Shown here: positions 18,588-26,772 of the stretch, piece after piece
How positions within the stretch are numbered: the first letter of the stretch is position 1
How the letters are laid out: the number at the start of each line of letters is the position of its first letter
NCBI RefSeq assembly: GCF_900143215.1
Contig: NZ_FRDM01000001.1
Location: 1-64,000, forward strand
Origin: Geodermatophilus obscurus
GTDB taxonomy: Bacteria; Actinomycetota; Actinomycetes; Mycobacteriales; Geodermatophilaceae
DNA: 64,000 nucleotides
Reading direction: 5' to 3'
Translations under genes and position numbers: made by a program
The notes under the pieces: model-generated
The model's input: only the letters and a program-made list of their open reading frames with translations
Database searches by the model: none
Told to the model about the DNA's origin: nothing

Positions 18588-18821
18588 CTACCGCTCTACG
18601 ACGAAGGCGATCTTGCAGTGCACCTTGTACAGGGAGAGGTTGCCGTTCTCGTCGACGTCGGCGTTGCTGCCGATCACCTCGACGCCGCGGATCCCGCGCA
18701 CCGTCTGCGCCGCTGCCTGTACGGCATTGCGTACGGCGTCGCTGAAAGAATTCGGCGAACTGCCCACGATCTCGCTGATGCGGACGACAGCTCCCGGGAC
18801 GTGGTCCTGCTTCTCTGACAT
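18588..18821 (-). CDS. dodecin-family protein
   Basis: The protein has 77 residues from the ATG at 18819-18821, with GGAGGAG just upstream. The sequence VVRISEIVGSSPNSFSDAVR followed by a helix and three strands is the dodecin fold, a 12-subunit shell that binds flavins. The Trp that normally stacks on the isoalloxazine ring (WFEV) is replaced (GIRGVEVIG), and the SWE of the helix start is SFS. It may therefore bind a different ligand or act only as a structural shell. It sits between transposase relics, so it may have travelled with them. Confidence 0.8.
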   Translation of the reverse strand: MSEKQDHVPGAVVRISEIVGSSPNSFSDAVRNAVQAAAQTVRGIRGVEVIGSNADVDENGNLSLYKVHCKIAFVVER

Positions 18822-18894
18822 GTCTCCTCCTGAAGCCACCGGCGCTACTCCGCACCGTGGACAAGGTCGAAGCTGTTCCCGCACTGGACCATCT

Positions 18895-19609
18895 CAGACT
18901 CCCTCGTCGAGCGCCATGCCACGAAGCCGAGACGGTCGATGATCGCGACGGTGTCGTTGGCCGGGGGCAGCACGTAGGGCACCCCGGCCTGCCCGCATCA
19001 CACGCGCAGCCGCTTGGCGCACCCCTGGACCGCATCGGCGGCTCGCCACCTGGCCGGCACGCCAGCAGTAAGCGCCCGGGTCGGCATGCGGCGGACCAAC
19101 GTGGGTCTGGTGGCGAGAGCCGACCACAGCGCCATGCCGGCGGCGCGGTCGCGGTCGTCGGTCCAGGCCCGCGGCAGGTAGAGCTCTCGGTCCATCAGCG
19201 CCCGAGCGGCGCCAGCGCAGGCAAGGAGGAAGACGCCGATCTGGCATTTGTCGGTCTCGCTGGTGCTGCCGGTGTGCTGCCGGGCCTCTCCAGCCCAGCC
19301 GGCGCTCTTCTTGATGCACTCGGTCTCATCCACGATGCGCACTGCGCTCGGGTGGAGCCGCCCGAGCACATGACCGCGCAACTGGTCACGGACCGCATCG
19401 GCGTTCCAGTCCGCGGTGCGCAGCAGCCGCTGCACCACGTCCGGGGACACCGTGCAGGCCGCCTCGGCCAGTGACCAGCCGTTTCGGCGCTTCAGCTGGC
19501 CAGCTCCTGCGCCGACGACCGCGACGGCGCTGAGAAGACCGGGGCTGCGGAGCCACGGGGCCGCGCCGGCGCCACAAGCCGCTGCAGCAGGACTGGCCAG
19601 AGGCATCAT
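18895..19609 (-). pseudogene. IS701-family transposase relic
   Basis: One frame gives RRNGWSLAEAACTVSPDVVQ, RLLRTADWNADAVRDQLRG, VRIVDETECIKKSAGWAG, CQIGVFLLACAGAARALM, DRELYLPRAWTDDRDR. NGW-LAEAAG, QRLLRTADWDAD and VDETGFLKKG are the fixed motifs of IS701 transposases, here with several substitutions. After about 19000 the frame shifts and continues as VLPPANDTVAIIDRLGFVAW. Both the N-terminus and the end are missing. It is clearly inactive. Confidence 0.7.
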
Positions 19610-20206
19610 GCCGGGTATCGACGAGGCAGCTGCGGCACGGCAGCCCTGAACGTGTCCGGCCAGTCACATCGACCTGTCGAAGACGCCCCAGGCCTCGGCT
19701 GAAGTGGCTGCCGATGGCGCGTCAGCAAGCGCCTGCCGGTGATCCAGCGACTCCGGCGGCCGGAGCAGGACGGTTGCGTCGTCGTCCGTTGCGCCGTGGG
19801 ACCCGGACGACCGGGTGACGAGCGCCACGAGCACTGCGGCGATGCCGGTGACTGCGACCCTGGCGACCGGAGCGAGCCGGCCCGACTTCCGGTCGGCGCG
19901 GCCGGGACACGCCGGAGTCGTCTTGACGGCTCGATGTGGCCCACACCACTGTCGTACGGGGAGGCGGAGCCGACGCGAGCGGCACCCAGAGCCGGGTGGA
20001 CCGACCGACGCAGTGAGACGAACGGGTACCGGCCCGCCGCCGCACGGCTCGGGAGAAGCCACCGCACCTCAGCCCGGACCCGGATGGTGGCCACGGCGGT
20101 CGTGGATCCGCGGACCACAGACGTCTCCTCCCGCTGTGCGGGAACCACCCAGGACGCACGGGCCGGCCTGCACCGCTCCCAGCGTCGATCAGGAGGGGGT
20201 CTTGCA
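19610..20206. other. intergenic stretch upstream of the acetate-type transporter
   Basis: I see no supported gene. Minus-strand open frames contain one hydrophobic segment (VARVAVTGIAAVLVALVTR) that might be a remnant of a secreted protein, but nothing else supports it. The promoter of the downstream transporter should lie here. AGGAGGGGG at 20191-20199 is its ribosome-binding site. Confidence 0.4.
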
Positions 20207-20908
20207 GTGGCAGTCAACGCAACGACCAGCACCGGTACGCAGACCGCGGGAGGGGACAGCGAGTTCCTCGCCGATCTGAGCGACCCGACCGCCGGCCGGG
20301 TGGCCATGGCCAGGGAGCTCGCCTCGGAGAACGTACGGATGATCGCCGACCCCGCGCCGCTCGGTCTCGGCTGCTTCGCGCTGACGACGTTCCTGTTGAG
20401 CCTGTTCAACGCAGGTCTGTTGCCGGCCGCCGGTGAGCCGATCGTCTTCGGCGTCGCGCTCGCCTACGGGGGCGCGATCCAGGTGCTGGCCGGCATGTGG
20501 GAGTTCCGCAAGGGCAACGTCTTCGGCGCGACCGCCTTCAGCTCCTACGGCGCCTTCTGGCTGTCGTTCTGGGCGTTCGTCACCTTCTACGCGGCCGACA
20601 TCCCTGATGCCGGTGACCGGGCGACCGTGGTCGGCTGGTACCTCATCGGCTGGGGCATCTTCACGGTGATCATGTGGGTCGCCTCCTTGCGCACCACCGC
20701 GGTGCTGGCCCTGCTCTTCACGCTCCTCGCTGCGACGTTCTTCCTGCTCGGAGTCGGGGATGTGGCGCAGAACGACGCCGTGGTCACGGCGGGCGGCTAT
20801 CTGGGCCTCGTGACCGCTGCCGTCGCCTGGTACGCGTGCCTGGCGGGAGTCAGTGCGTCGACCTTCGGACGCACGGTCCTGCCCAACCCGCCGCTGTACA
20901 AGCTGTGA
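20207..20908 (+). CDS. satP: GPR1/FUN34/YaaH (SatP) family acetate/succinate transporter
   Basis: The protein has 233 residues from the GTG at 20207, which has AGGAGGGGG eight bases before it; the longer upstream frame has no membrane-protein features. It has six predicted helices and the family signature near the first helix (DPAPLGLGCFALTTFLLSLF), where the usual leading Asn is Asp. It ends in LPNPPLYKL. The family moves acetate, succinate or ammonium with protons. It stands alone and divergent from DUF7455, so it may be controlled separately from both neighbours. Confidence 0.85.
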   Translation: MAVNATTSTGTQTAGGDSEFLADLSDPTAGRVAMARELASENVRMIADPAPLGLGCFALTTFLLSLFNAGLLPAAGEPIVFGVALAYGGAIQVLAGMWEFRKGNVFGATAFSSYGAFWLSFWAFVTFYAADIPDAGDRATVVGWYLIGWGIFTVIMWVASLRTTAVLALLFTLLAATFFLLGVGDVAQNDAVVTAGGYLGLVTAAVAWYACLAGVSASTFGRTVLPNPPLYKL

Positions 20909-20991
20909 CTGCTCCGGCGGACCCCTGACAGACGGCCCGCCGGTGGTTGCAGTCCGGCCGCGCCAGCGTCGCGGTGCACCGACCTGGCCGG

Positions 20992-21273
20992 TCAGGACAC
21001 CTCGACGCTGAGCTCGCTGCTCTGGTCGCGGATGATCGCACCGGCAGCGGCGAGCGCCGCCTCCTGCTCCCGGCCGTGGTGGGCACAGAAGACCAGGTCG
21101 TTGCCGCTGGGCAGCGCGGCGCGCACGAAGCCCTGCGCGCCGCAGGCGCCACGGCCGGTCCGGCCGTTCGGGCCGCCCACGACAGCGGGTGCGTCGCAGC
21201 GGTCGGTGAGCGTCAGGGGGGCGGCCGTGGGCGCCGCGTACGCGATGCTCCTGTCCAGGGTGGCAGTGGACAC
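20992..21273 (-). CDS. DUF7455-type small protein
   Basis: The protein has 93 residues from the GTG at 21271-21273, with GGAGG eight bases upstream. The core ALTLTDRC...CGAQ and LPSGNDLVFCAHHGREQ has Cys and His pairs able to bind zinc. It is found next to sigma-factor or stress genes in actinobacteria. Normally the two Cys are two residues apart (DRCDRCGAQ). Here ~16 residues (APAVVGGPNGRTGRGA) lie between them. Function unknown. Confidence 0.7.
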   Translation of the reverse strand: MSTATLDRSIAYAAPTAAPLTLTDRCDAPAVVGGPNGRTGRGACGAQGFVRAALPSGNDLVFCAHHGREQEAALAAAGAIIRDQSSELSVEVS

Positions 21274-21424
21274 CTGGTTCCTCCAGTGGGGTCTCGATGC
21301 GTTCAGGTCACCGGTGGCTCGTGACGTGCGGACCACGTCGTCGGGGACGAACGATGACCGTCGACCGGCAATCAGGGCTCCTGCGGTCACGCCGCCGATG
21401 AGCCGCTGACTCGCGGCGCGTGTC

Positions 21425-21622
21425 TCAATCGGATTCCTTTTCGACCACCCTGACGTGGGCCGGTGCTCCACCCTTCGCTCCACTGTCGAACGAGTGCAGA
21501 GCGGCGCGCAGGACCGAGAGTCCGAGCGTGGAGTGCACGGCGGACAGCCGGGTGTCTTCCAGCTCCCGTTTCAGTCGCATGAGATCGTGCGTCAGCAATT
21601 TCTTCACCTTTCCTCGTGTCAC
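21425..21622 (-). CDS. small helical protein, uncertain
   Basis: This frame of 65 codons starts at the GTG at 21620-21622; a later GTG behind GAGGAAAG at about 21607 is equally possible. It gives a charged helical peptide (LLTHDLMRLKRELEDTRLSA, then LRAALHSFDSG). It has lower GC and fewer third-position G/C than its neighbours, which weakens the case for a gene. I do not recognise a family. Confidence 0.3.
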   Translation of the reverse strand: MTRGKVKKLLTHDLMRLKRELEDTRLSAVHSTLGLSVLRAALHSFDSGAKGGAPAHVRVVEKESD

Positions 21623-22413
21623 GTGCTGTGGTTCCTGTCGAGGTCCTTCACCAGGTCGGCGGCGGATCACTGGCAGGAAAGGACTGCATTCCCCACTCGT
21701 CGACGTCGTCGATGGGCGTTCTCGTCGCTCTCGCCTTCCTGAGCGGCCCGGGGAGGAGGTCGCCGACATCCGGTCGGGCACGGGTGAGGATCTCGGCAGG
21801 AGATGTCCGCAGTTCTGCCGGCGCGACCTGGCGCAGATCAGCCTCTGGCGTGCGGGACAGGGTGAGGGGCATGCTGTTCTCTCCATCTACTCGGGTTCCC
21901 ATTCAGCATGCGCCCGGGGTGCCTCGTTCTCCACGGCGTCGTCCGGTCGATCGGGTGCGGGTCTGGTTGCCGACGACCGGCAACGTGGGATGGACGTGGG
22001 TCCGGGAGAGCCGCCTTCGACGAGGGTGTCCGCCCCATCGGCACCGTGACTGATGTCGCGCAGGGCTCCTGTGGTTCGGCCGTTCGCTGCGGCTTCGTGA
22101 GCACCACCGCGGCGCGGTGCCGCCTGTCGTCGTGCGCCAGCCGGGTCGGCCTCGCGGTGGACGGCGCGGTCGAAGCCGCATTGCCGACAGCCGGAGATCT
22201 CCAGCGCGAGGTGATCGGCGCGGTCGCCCCGGTCGCCCCGGTCGCAGAAGTCGCCGACCGGTGCCCGCATCGCGGTCACCGCAGCCCGTCCGGGAGCGTT
22301 CAGCGTGCCGGGTCAGCCGTGCCGGTGAGGCACCTCACGCGTCATCGAGCCCGGTCCGCCGGCCGCTCGGCAGCACCCCGGCCCGGACCGACCGAGCGAC
22401 GGCCCGGTCGCCA
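21623..22413. other. long intergenic stretch, no gene recognised
   Basis: Several open frames cross this region on both strands but none shows protein-like composition, a ribosome-binding site or a known motif. It may contain a decayed gene. Confidence 0.35.
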
Positions 22414-23082
22414 CTACCCGTGGGCGGGCTGTGACGGGCCCCCGCCCGGCGTCTGGGCGTCCCCGATCGGCCGGACGTGCACCCCCACCACCCCGCCGAC
22501 CGTCCGGCCGAGCGCCGCGAGCGCCCGCTGCTCGACCTCGGCCGTCGGCTCGGGGACGCCACGGGTGCGCCGGATCGTGGCCATGCCGTCGGTGACCGTG
22601 ACCTCCCACGAGTCGAGCGCGCCGGTGTAGCCCTCCACCAGGTGCAGCAGGTCGCGCTGGATCTCCTCGTCCGGGCGGACCAGCGCCCGCAGCACGTCAC
22701 GACGGCTGACGATGCCCACCAGCCGGCCGCGGTCGAGCACGGGCACGCTGCGCAGGCGCTCGTCGACGAAGACCCGCGCGATGTCGGCGACGTCGGCCGT
22801 GGCCTCGACCGATCGGACCTCGCGCGTCATCACCCCGTGCACCGACAGGGACGGAGGCGGTGCCGGCGGCTGCCCGTCCCGGCGCAGGTGCAGCCGGGGG
22901 TCCGGCGGCATCCGGTCCCGGAGGACGTCGGCCTCGGCGACGATGCCGACGAGCCGGTCGTCCTCGTCGACGACCGGCAGTGCGGCGAAGCCGCGCTCGG
23001 CCATGATCTCCGCTGCGTACTTCGCGGAGGTGTCCGGTCCGACGGTGACGACCTCGCGGGTCATGACGTCCCTGGCCTGCAC
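22414..23082 (-). CDS. CBS-CBS-BON domain protein
   Basis: The protein has 222 residues from the GTG at 23080-23082, behind GGAGGAGTC. Two CBS repeats are clear: DVMTREVVTVGPDTSAKYAA to DDRLVGIVAEADVLRD, and GVMTREVRSVEATADVADIA to RGRLVGIVSRRDVLRAL. A BON-like C-terminus follows (SWEVTVTDGMATIRR). CBS pairs sense adenine nucleotides; BON domains bind membranes or other proteins. Such proteins are often in actinobacterial stress or dormancy regulons. A tandem 15-bp repeat lies upstream. Confidence 0.85.
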   Translation of the reverse strand: MQARDVMTREVVTVGPDTSAKYAAEIMAERGFAALPVVDEDDRLVGIVAEADVLRDRMPPDPRLHLRRDGQPPAPPPSLSVHGVMTREVRSVEATADVADIARVFVDERLRSVPVLDRGRLVGIVSRRDVLRALVRPDEEIQRDLLHLVEGYTGALDSWEVTVTDGMATIRRTRGVPEPTAEVEQRALAALGRTVGGVVGVHVRPIGDAQTPGGGPSQPAHG

Positions 23083-23213
23083 GACTCCTCCTCCACGGCG
23101 GTCCCGAGCCGGACGCCGGACGGCGGGCCGGCGGTCCCTCGTGGTCGGTCGGCGCACCCGGAGGGGACCTCCGTCCATCCTGCCCGGTCAGGGGACGAGA
23201 GTGCCTGCGGGGC

Positions 23214-23243
23214 GGGACGTCGCGAGGTGGGACGTCGCGAGGT
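23214..23243. repeat. tandem duplicate of a 15-bp unit
   Basis: GGGACGTCGCGAGGT occurs twice head to tail (23214-23228, 23229-23243), between the start of the CBS gene and the end of the phosphatase gene. Each unit contains the palindrome GACGTC. It may be an operator or a simple duplication. Confidence 0.7.
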
Positions 23244-23290
23244 GGACGGCCGGCCCGGTTCCCCGACGACCGGTCGACGGGTGTCCCCGG

Positions 23291-24511
23291 TCAGTCCGAT
23301 CCGGGCAGCGTGCGGCGTTCCCCGCCGGTGAGCCACTCGAGGACCACGATGCTGGCGTCGTCCTGCAACTGGTCGGCCTGGTGGGTGAGGACGTGCCGCA
23401 TCAGGCGCCGGACCATCTCCGGCGCCGGTTCGCCGGCGGAGACGGCGGCGCTGATGAAGTCGGCCAGCCGCTGCTCACCGAAGAACTCCCCGGCGGGAGA
23501 GCGGGCCTCGGTGATGCCGTCGGTGTACAGCAGCAGGCGGTCGCCGGGCTCCAGGCGGGTCTCGCAGCACTCCGGCTTGCCGTCCTGCAGGCCCAGCGGG
23601 CGGGCCGGGGGACAGTGCGGTGGCTGCACCAGGGACGAACCGCGCAGGATGAGCGGCGCGGGGTGGCCGGCGTTGATCCACCGCAGCCGGCCGGTGTCGA
23701 TGTCGAGGCGGGCGAGCACGGCGGTGGCGAATCGGCTGCCGCCGAGCTGGCCGGCGATGGCCGCGTCGACCTCGGCGGCGGTGTCGGGAAGGTCGAGCCG
23801 GTTGCGGCGGGCGTGCCGGTAGGCGCTGATCGCCACGCTTGCCAGCACGGCGGCCGGGAGGCCGTGGCCGACGGAGTCGATGACCATCAGGTCGGCGGTG
23901 CTGCCGTTGACCGCGTAGTCGAAGGAGTCCCCACCGATGTCGTAGGCCGGCTCGAGCCCACCGGTGATGACCACCCGGTCGGTGCCGAAGGTCAGCGGCG
24001 GCAGCAGCTGCCACTGCATCTCCGCGGCCAGCGACAGGGTTTTCCGACGGCGCAGCCGGGCGAACACGTCGGTGTAGGCGTCCCGCACCACGACCAGCTC
24101 GGCCACGAGGGTGGCGAACACCAGCAGGGCGTCGAGCTCCTCCGCGGTGGGCTCCGCGGGCAGGAGCAGCTCCGCGAGACCCAGGCGCTCCACGCCGTCG
24201 AGCAGCGGCACCCACAGCCGGTGGCCGTGCTGGACGGCGCTGCCGACCACCTCGACCCGGCGGAAGGCCCGCCCGGCGAGGGTGCCCTCGATGGACAGCT
24301 CCTGACGCTCCGGCACGCCGGTGCCGGGCACCGGCACCAGGGTGACCTGCTCGTAGTCGGCCAGGTAGAGCACCGTCTCCCGGACGCCGATCCGCGCGGC
24401 GCAGTCGGCCACGACCACGGGCAGGTCGTCGGGCGCCAGCAGGTGGCACGCGTGCAGCAGCGACCTCAGCGCATCGGCCAGGGGGTCCGTCTCCGCTGCT
24501 CGGCTCGGCAT
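23291..24511 (-). CDS. SpoIIE-type PP2C serine phosphatase with N-terminal sensor domain
   Basis: The protein has 406 residues from the ATG at 24509-24511; the longer frame upstream is Pro/Arg-rich. Residues ~10-150 look like a GAF-type sensor. The phosphatase domain begins near RKTLSLAAEMQWQLLPP and has the metal-binding Asp residues in AYDIGGDSFDYA, MVIDSVGHGLPAA and RLLLYTDGITEAR. These proteins usually dephosphorylate anti-anti-sigma factors (RsbU-like) in partner-switching stress responses. No anti-sigma partner is next to it. Confidence 0.88.
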   Translation of the reverse strand: MPSRAAETDPLADALRSLLHACHLLAPDDLPVVVADCAARIGVRETVLYLADYEQVTLVPVPGTGVPERQELSIEGTLAGRAFRRVEVVGSAVQHGHRLWVPLLDGVERLGLAELLLPAEPTAEELDALLVFATLVAELVVVRDAYTDVFARLRRRKTLSLAAEMQWQLLPPLTFGTDRVVITGGLEPAYDIGGDSFDYAVNGSTADLMVIDSVGHGLPAAVLASVAISAYRHARRNRLDLPDTAAEVDAAIAGQLGGSRFATAVLARLDIDTGRLRWINAGHPAPLILRGSSLVQPPHCPPARPLGLQDGKPECCETRLEPGDRLLLYTDGITEARSPAGEFFGEQRLADFISAAVSAGEPAPEMVRRLMRHVLTHQADQLQDDASIVVLEWLTGGERRTLPGSD

Positions 24512-24629
24512 CCCGCGGGACGCTATCCCACCGGGGTCCGGCGCGTCTGCGCGCTGGTTCGGCGTCGGCCGGGGGTGGCCGTCAGGCGGGCCGGACCGGA
24601 CCCGCATGCGCGACCCCGGGCCGTGCGGG

Positions 24630-25010
24630 TCAGGAGGCGTCGAACCAGGTGACCCGGTCCGGGTCCGCGTGGAACGGGTTGGCCCACTCCGACGGCGTGC
24701 CGGTGATCGGCTGGGCGTCGGTCACGACGACGAACGGTCTGCCCGGGTAGACGGCGAGCACCCGCGTCGACGACGTCAGCGTCTCGGTGCGCTCGATGAG
24801 TTCGCCGCGGCGCAGCTGCTGCGTCGTCCGCTGCCCGCGCAGCTCCTCCCGGACCTCGGCGACCCACTGAGCGCCGTCCTGGGGGAAGGCGATCGCCCGG
24901 ACGCGCTGCCCGCGGGGAGCGGGCTCGCACCCGGCGAACTCCGCGAGGGCCTCGTAGAGCCGCTCTGCCTGCTCGTCGTCGCTCGCCCGCGGGAGGAAGA
25001 AGGCCACCAT
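24630..25010 (-). CDS. conserved hypothetical protein
   Basis: The protein has 126 residues from the ATG at 25008-25010. It is mixed alpha/beta and soluble, without signal or membrane helices (MVAFFLPRASDDEQAERLYE, AIAFPQDGAQWVAEVREE, ending PDRVTWFDAS). The composition is normal for a coding gene. I do not recognise a domain. It lies alone between the phosphatase and another small hypothetical gene. Confidence 0.6.
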   Translation of the reverse strand: MVAFFLPRASDDEQAERLYEALAEFAGCEPAPRGQRVRAIAFPQDGAQWVAEVREELRGQRTTQQLRRGELIERTETLTSSTRVLAVYPGRPFVVVTDAQPITGTPSEWANPFHADPDRVTWFDAS

Positions 25011-25136
25011 GCCCGCATCCTCGCCGCCGGCACCGACGACTCCTGGGTGGTGGTGGCCACACCGGTGGCGGCAGTGCGAACGTGCCTGCCGGTCGACGCC
25101 GGGGGCCTGTTCACCTCGATCGTGCAGATCGTCCTC

Positions 25137-25184
25137 GTGCCGGTGCCGGTGCCGGTGCCGGTGCCGGTGCTGGTGCTGGTGCGG
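25137..25184. repeat. hexanucleotide microsatellite (GTGCCG)n
   Basis: Five exact GTGCCG units are followed by two GTGCTG units and one GTGCGG. It lies in the 200 bases between two minus-strand genes. Slipped-strand changes could alter spacing upstream of the hypothetical gene at 24630-25010. Confidence 0.85.
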
Positions 25185-25211
25185 GAGCGCTGACGCCGGC
25201 GCCCGGATCGG

Positions 25212-25601
25212 TCAGCTCGCGTGCGACGACCGCTGCTCGGTGCGGTGCGTCCGGTTGTGGACCCACAGCACGAGGCAGCGCAGGGCGGCGTAGCCCTCGG
25301 CGGAGGCGTAGCCCTGCTCGAAGCGCGCGGCCTCGATCAGTTCGTCGCTGTCGACGCTCCCTCCGGTGGCGAACCGGTCCAGCACCTCCCCGGACAGCGA
25401 CGGGCTGCGGAACAGCCGCGCGATGCCGAGCGCCACCGAGTCGGACACGGTGAGGCTGAACGGCGGGTGCTTCAGCGCCGCCCGGCGGTCGAGCAGCCGG
25501 GCGACCTCGCTGTAGACCTGTACGTCCGTGGCGGGCATCCCGCGGGCGGCGAGCTTCAACGACGTCTCCTCGCTGGTCCGGTGTCCTTCGGGGAAGTGCA
25601 T
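25212..25601 (-). CDS. conserved hypothetical protein
   Basis: The protein has 129 residues from the ATG at 25599-25601. It is helical and soluble (VYSEVARLLDRRAALK, FSLTVSDSVALGIARLF, FEQGYASAEGYAALRCLVLW). No motif I recognise. Codon usage is normal, so it is probably real. No operon partner is evident. Confidence 0.6.
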   Translation of the reverse strand: MHFPEGHRTSEETSLKLAARGMPATDVQVYSEVARLLDRRAALKHPPFSLTVSDSVALGIARLFRSPSLSGEVLDRFATGGSVDSDELIEAARFEQGYASAEGYAALRCLVLWVHNRTHRTEQRSSHAS

Positions 25602-25673
25602 CGGCCGCTGCCGGCCGGTGTTGACCCGGGACGGGTGCGCCCCTCTCTTCGGGGGAGACGACGGCCGGTGCCG

Positions 25674-25967
25674 TCAGGGCAGCCGGATGGGCACCACGGG
25701 CGCCGGCGCGTGCGCCCGCGGCGGGGTGCCGGAGCCGCCGAGGCCCTGCGGATCGGGGTCCTCACCGCGGTCGAGCACGTAGCAGGCCGCGATCACGCCG
25801 GCGCGGTCCTCGACGATCCGCCCGATGACCTGGTCGACCGTCTCGCGGACGCAGTAGGAGCTGCCGTCGGTGGTGACGACGACGGTGTCGTGCCCGCCCT
25901 CGAGCCGTTCGATGTGGTCGGGGTCCAGGCGGCAGCGCTCGCCGGTGCGACGGGTCAGACCGATCAT
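25674..25967 (-). CDS. FlbD-like protein
   Basis: The protein has 97 residues from the ATG at 25965-25967 with AGGAGGACC before it. The first ~60 residues (MIGLTRRTGERCRLDPDHIE, TTDGSSYCVRETVDQVI) follow the FlbD pattern of two beta-strands around an R/L-x-DPD-xIE core. FlbD is normally in flagellar operons. No flagellar genes are near. The remaining ~35 residues are Gly/Pro-rich. It may serve another role here. Confidence 0.7.
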   Translation of the reverse strand: MIGLTRRTGERCRLDPDHIERLEGGHDTVVVTTDGSSYCVRETVDQVIGRIVEDRAGVIAACYVLDRGEDPDPQGLGGSGTPPRAHAPAPVVPIRLP

Positions 25968-26102
25968 GGCGGTCCTCCTGCTGGGCGGGGCAGCGGGCCC
26001 CGGGGGCTCCCTCGGGGCTGAGGTGCTGGTTGCGTCGGCGCCGGCCCGGCGGGGGTTGAGCCCAGGCCGGTCGACCCGCCCCGTCGGGGTGAGGGCCCTA
26101 CC

Positions 26103-26642
26103 GTGGGCGCCGTGGCTGCCTCGGCGCGACTCACCTGGGCCGCCGGTGTGGTGGCACCGCGGCCCGGCGAGCGGGTGCTGGAGGTGGGCTGCGGCCACGG
26201 CGTCCTCGTGGCCCTGCTCGCCGAGCGTGCGGGCGCGGTCGTCGGCGTCGACCGCTCGCCGACCATGGTCACCGCGGCCGGCCGCCGCAACCGCGCGGCG
26301 GTCGAGGCCGGCCGGGTCCGGGTGCAGGCGGCGGCCCTGCACGAGGCCGATCTCGGCCCGCACCCCTTCGACGCCGTCGTGTCGTTCAACGTGCGGGCCC
26401 TCTCCGACCCCGGCCAGGAGGAGACCTGGGACGTCGTCTCCCGGGTCCTCGCGCCCGCGGGCCGCGTGGTCGTGGCCTTCTCGGTGATGACGCCGGGAGT
26501 CGAGGACGACGTCGTCGCGACCGTCGCCCGGCTGGGCGGCGCCCGCGGGCTCGCCGTCGCCGCGGTGCACCGGGGGGAGACGGCGCCGTTCCCGTCCGCT
26601 GCGGTCGAGCTGCGCCGTCCCGCCGCCGCGGACCGCGGCTGA
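26103..26642 (+). CDS. SAM-dependent methyltransferase
   Basis: The protein has 179 residues with GTG starts at 26103 or a few codons later. Motif I is VLEVGCGHGVLVALL, the acidic end of strand beta-2 is VVGVDRSPTMV, and FDAVVSFNVRAL matches motif II/post-I. This is a compact class I methyltransferase. It diverges from the FlbD-like gene. No substrate-binding cap can be recognised. Confidence 0.75.
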   Translation: MGAVAASARLTWAAGVVAPRPGERVLEVGCGHGVLVALLAERAGAVVGVDRSPTMVTAAGRRNRAAVEAGRVRVQAAALHEADLGPHPFDAVVSFNVRALSDPGQEETWDVVSRVLAPAGRVVVAFSVMTPGVEDDVVATVARLGGARGLAVAAVHRGETAPFPSAAVELRRPAAADRG

Positions 26643-26772
26643 CCTGCTCCTCCGTCCGGGTGAGGCCGGCACACCGCGCTCAAGACGGCTCGGGCCACCG
26701 CCGATGCCCCGGTCAGGTGACGCGCGGCCGCTGCGGTCGGCGTCGGTTCCACACGCAGGAGGAGGAGACGTC

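Noticed and set aside
20207-20300. A longer start for the acetate-type transporter (from 19739)
   Set aside because: The upstream part is Arg/Thr-rich without membrane features, whereas the GTG at 20207 has an ideal AGGAGG site.
21887-22413. Minus-strand frames downstream of the CBS gene
   Set aside because: No known motif or ribosome site; different frames give equally unlikely peptides.
25137-25184. Possible CRISPR or coding repeat
   Set aside because: The unit is six bases with no spacers; the plus-strand frame (VP repeats) has no other support.
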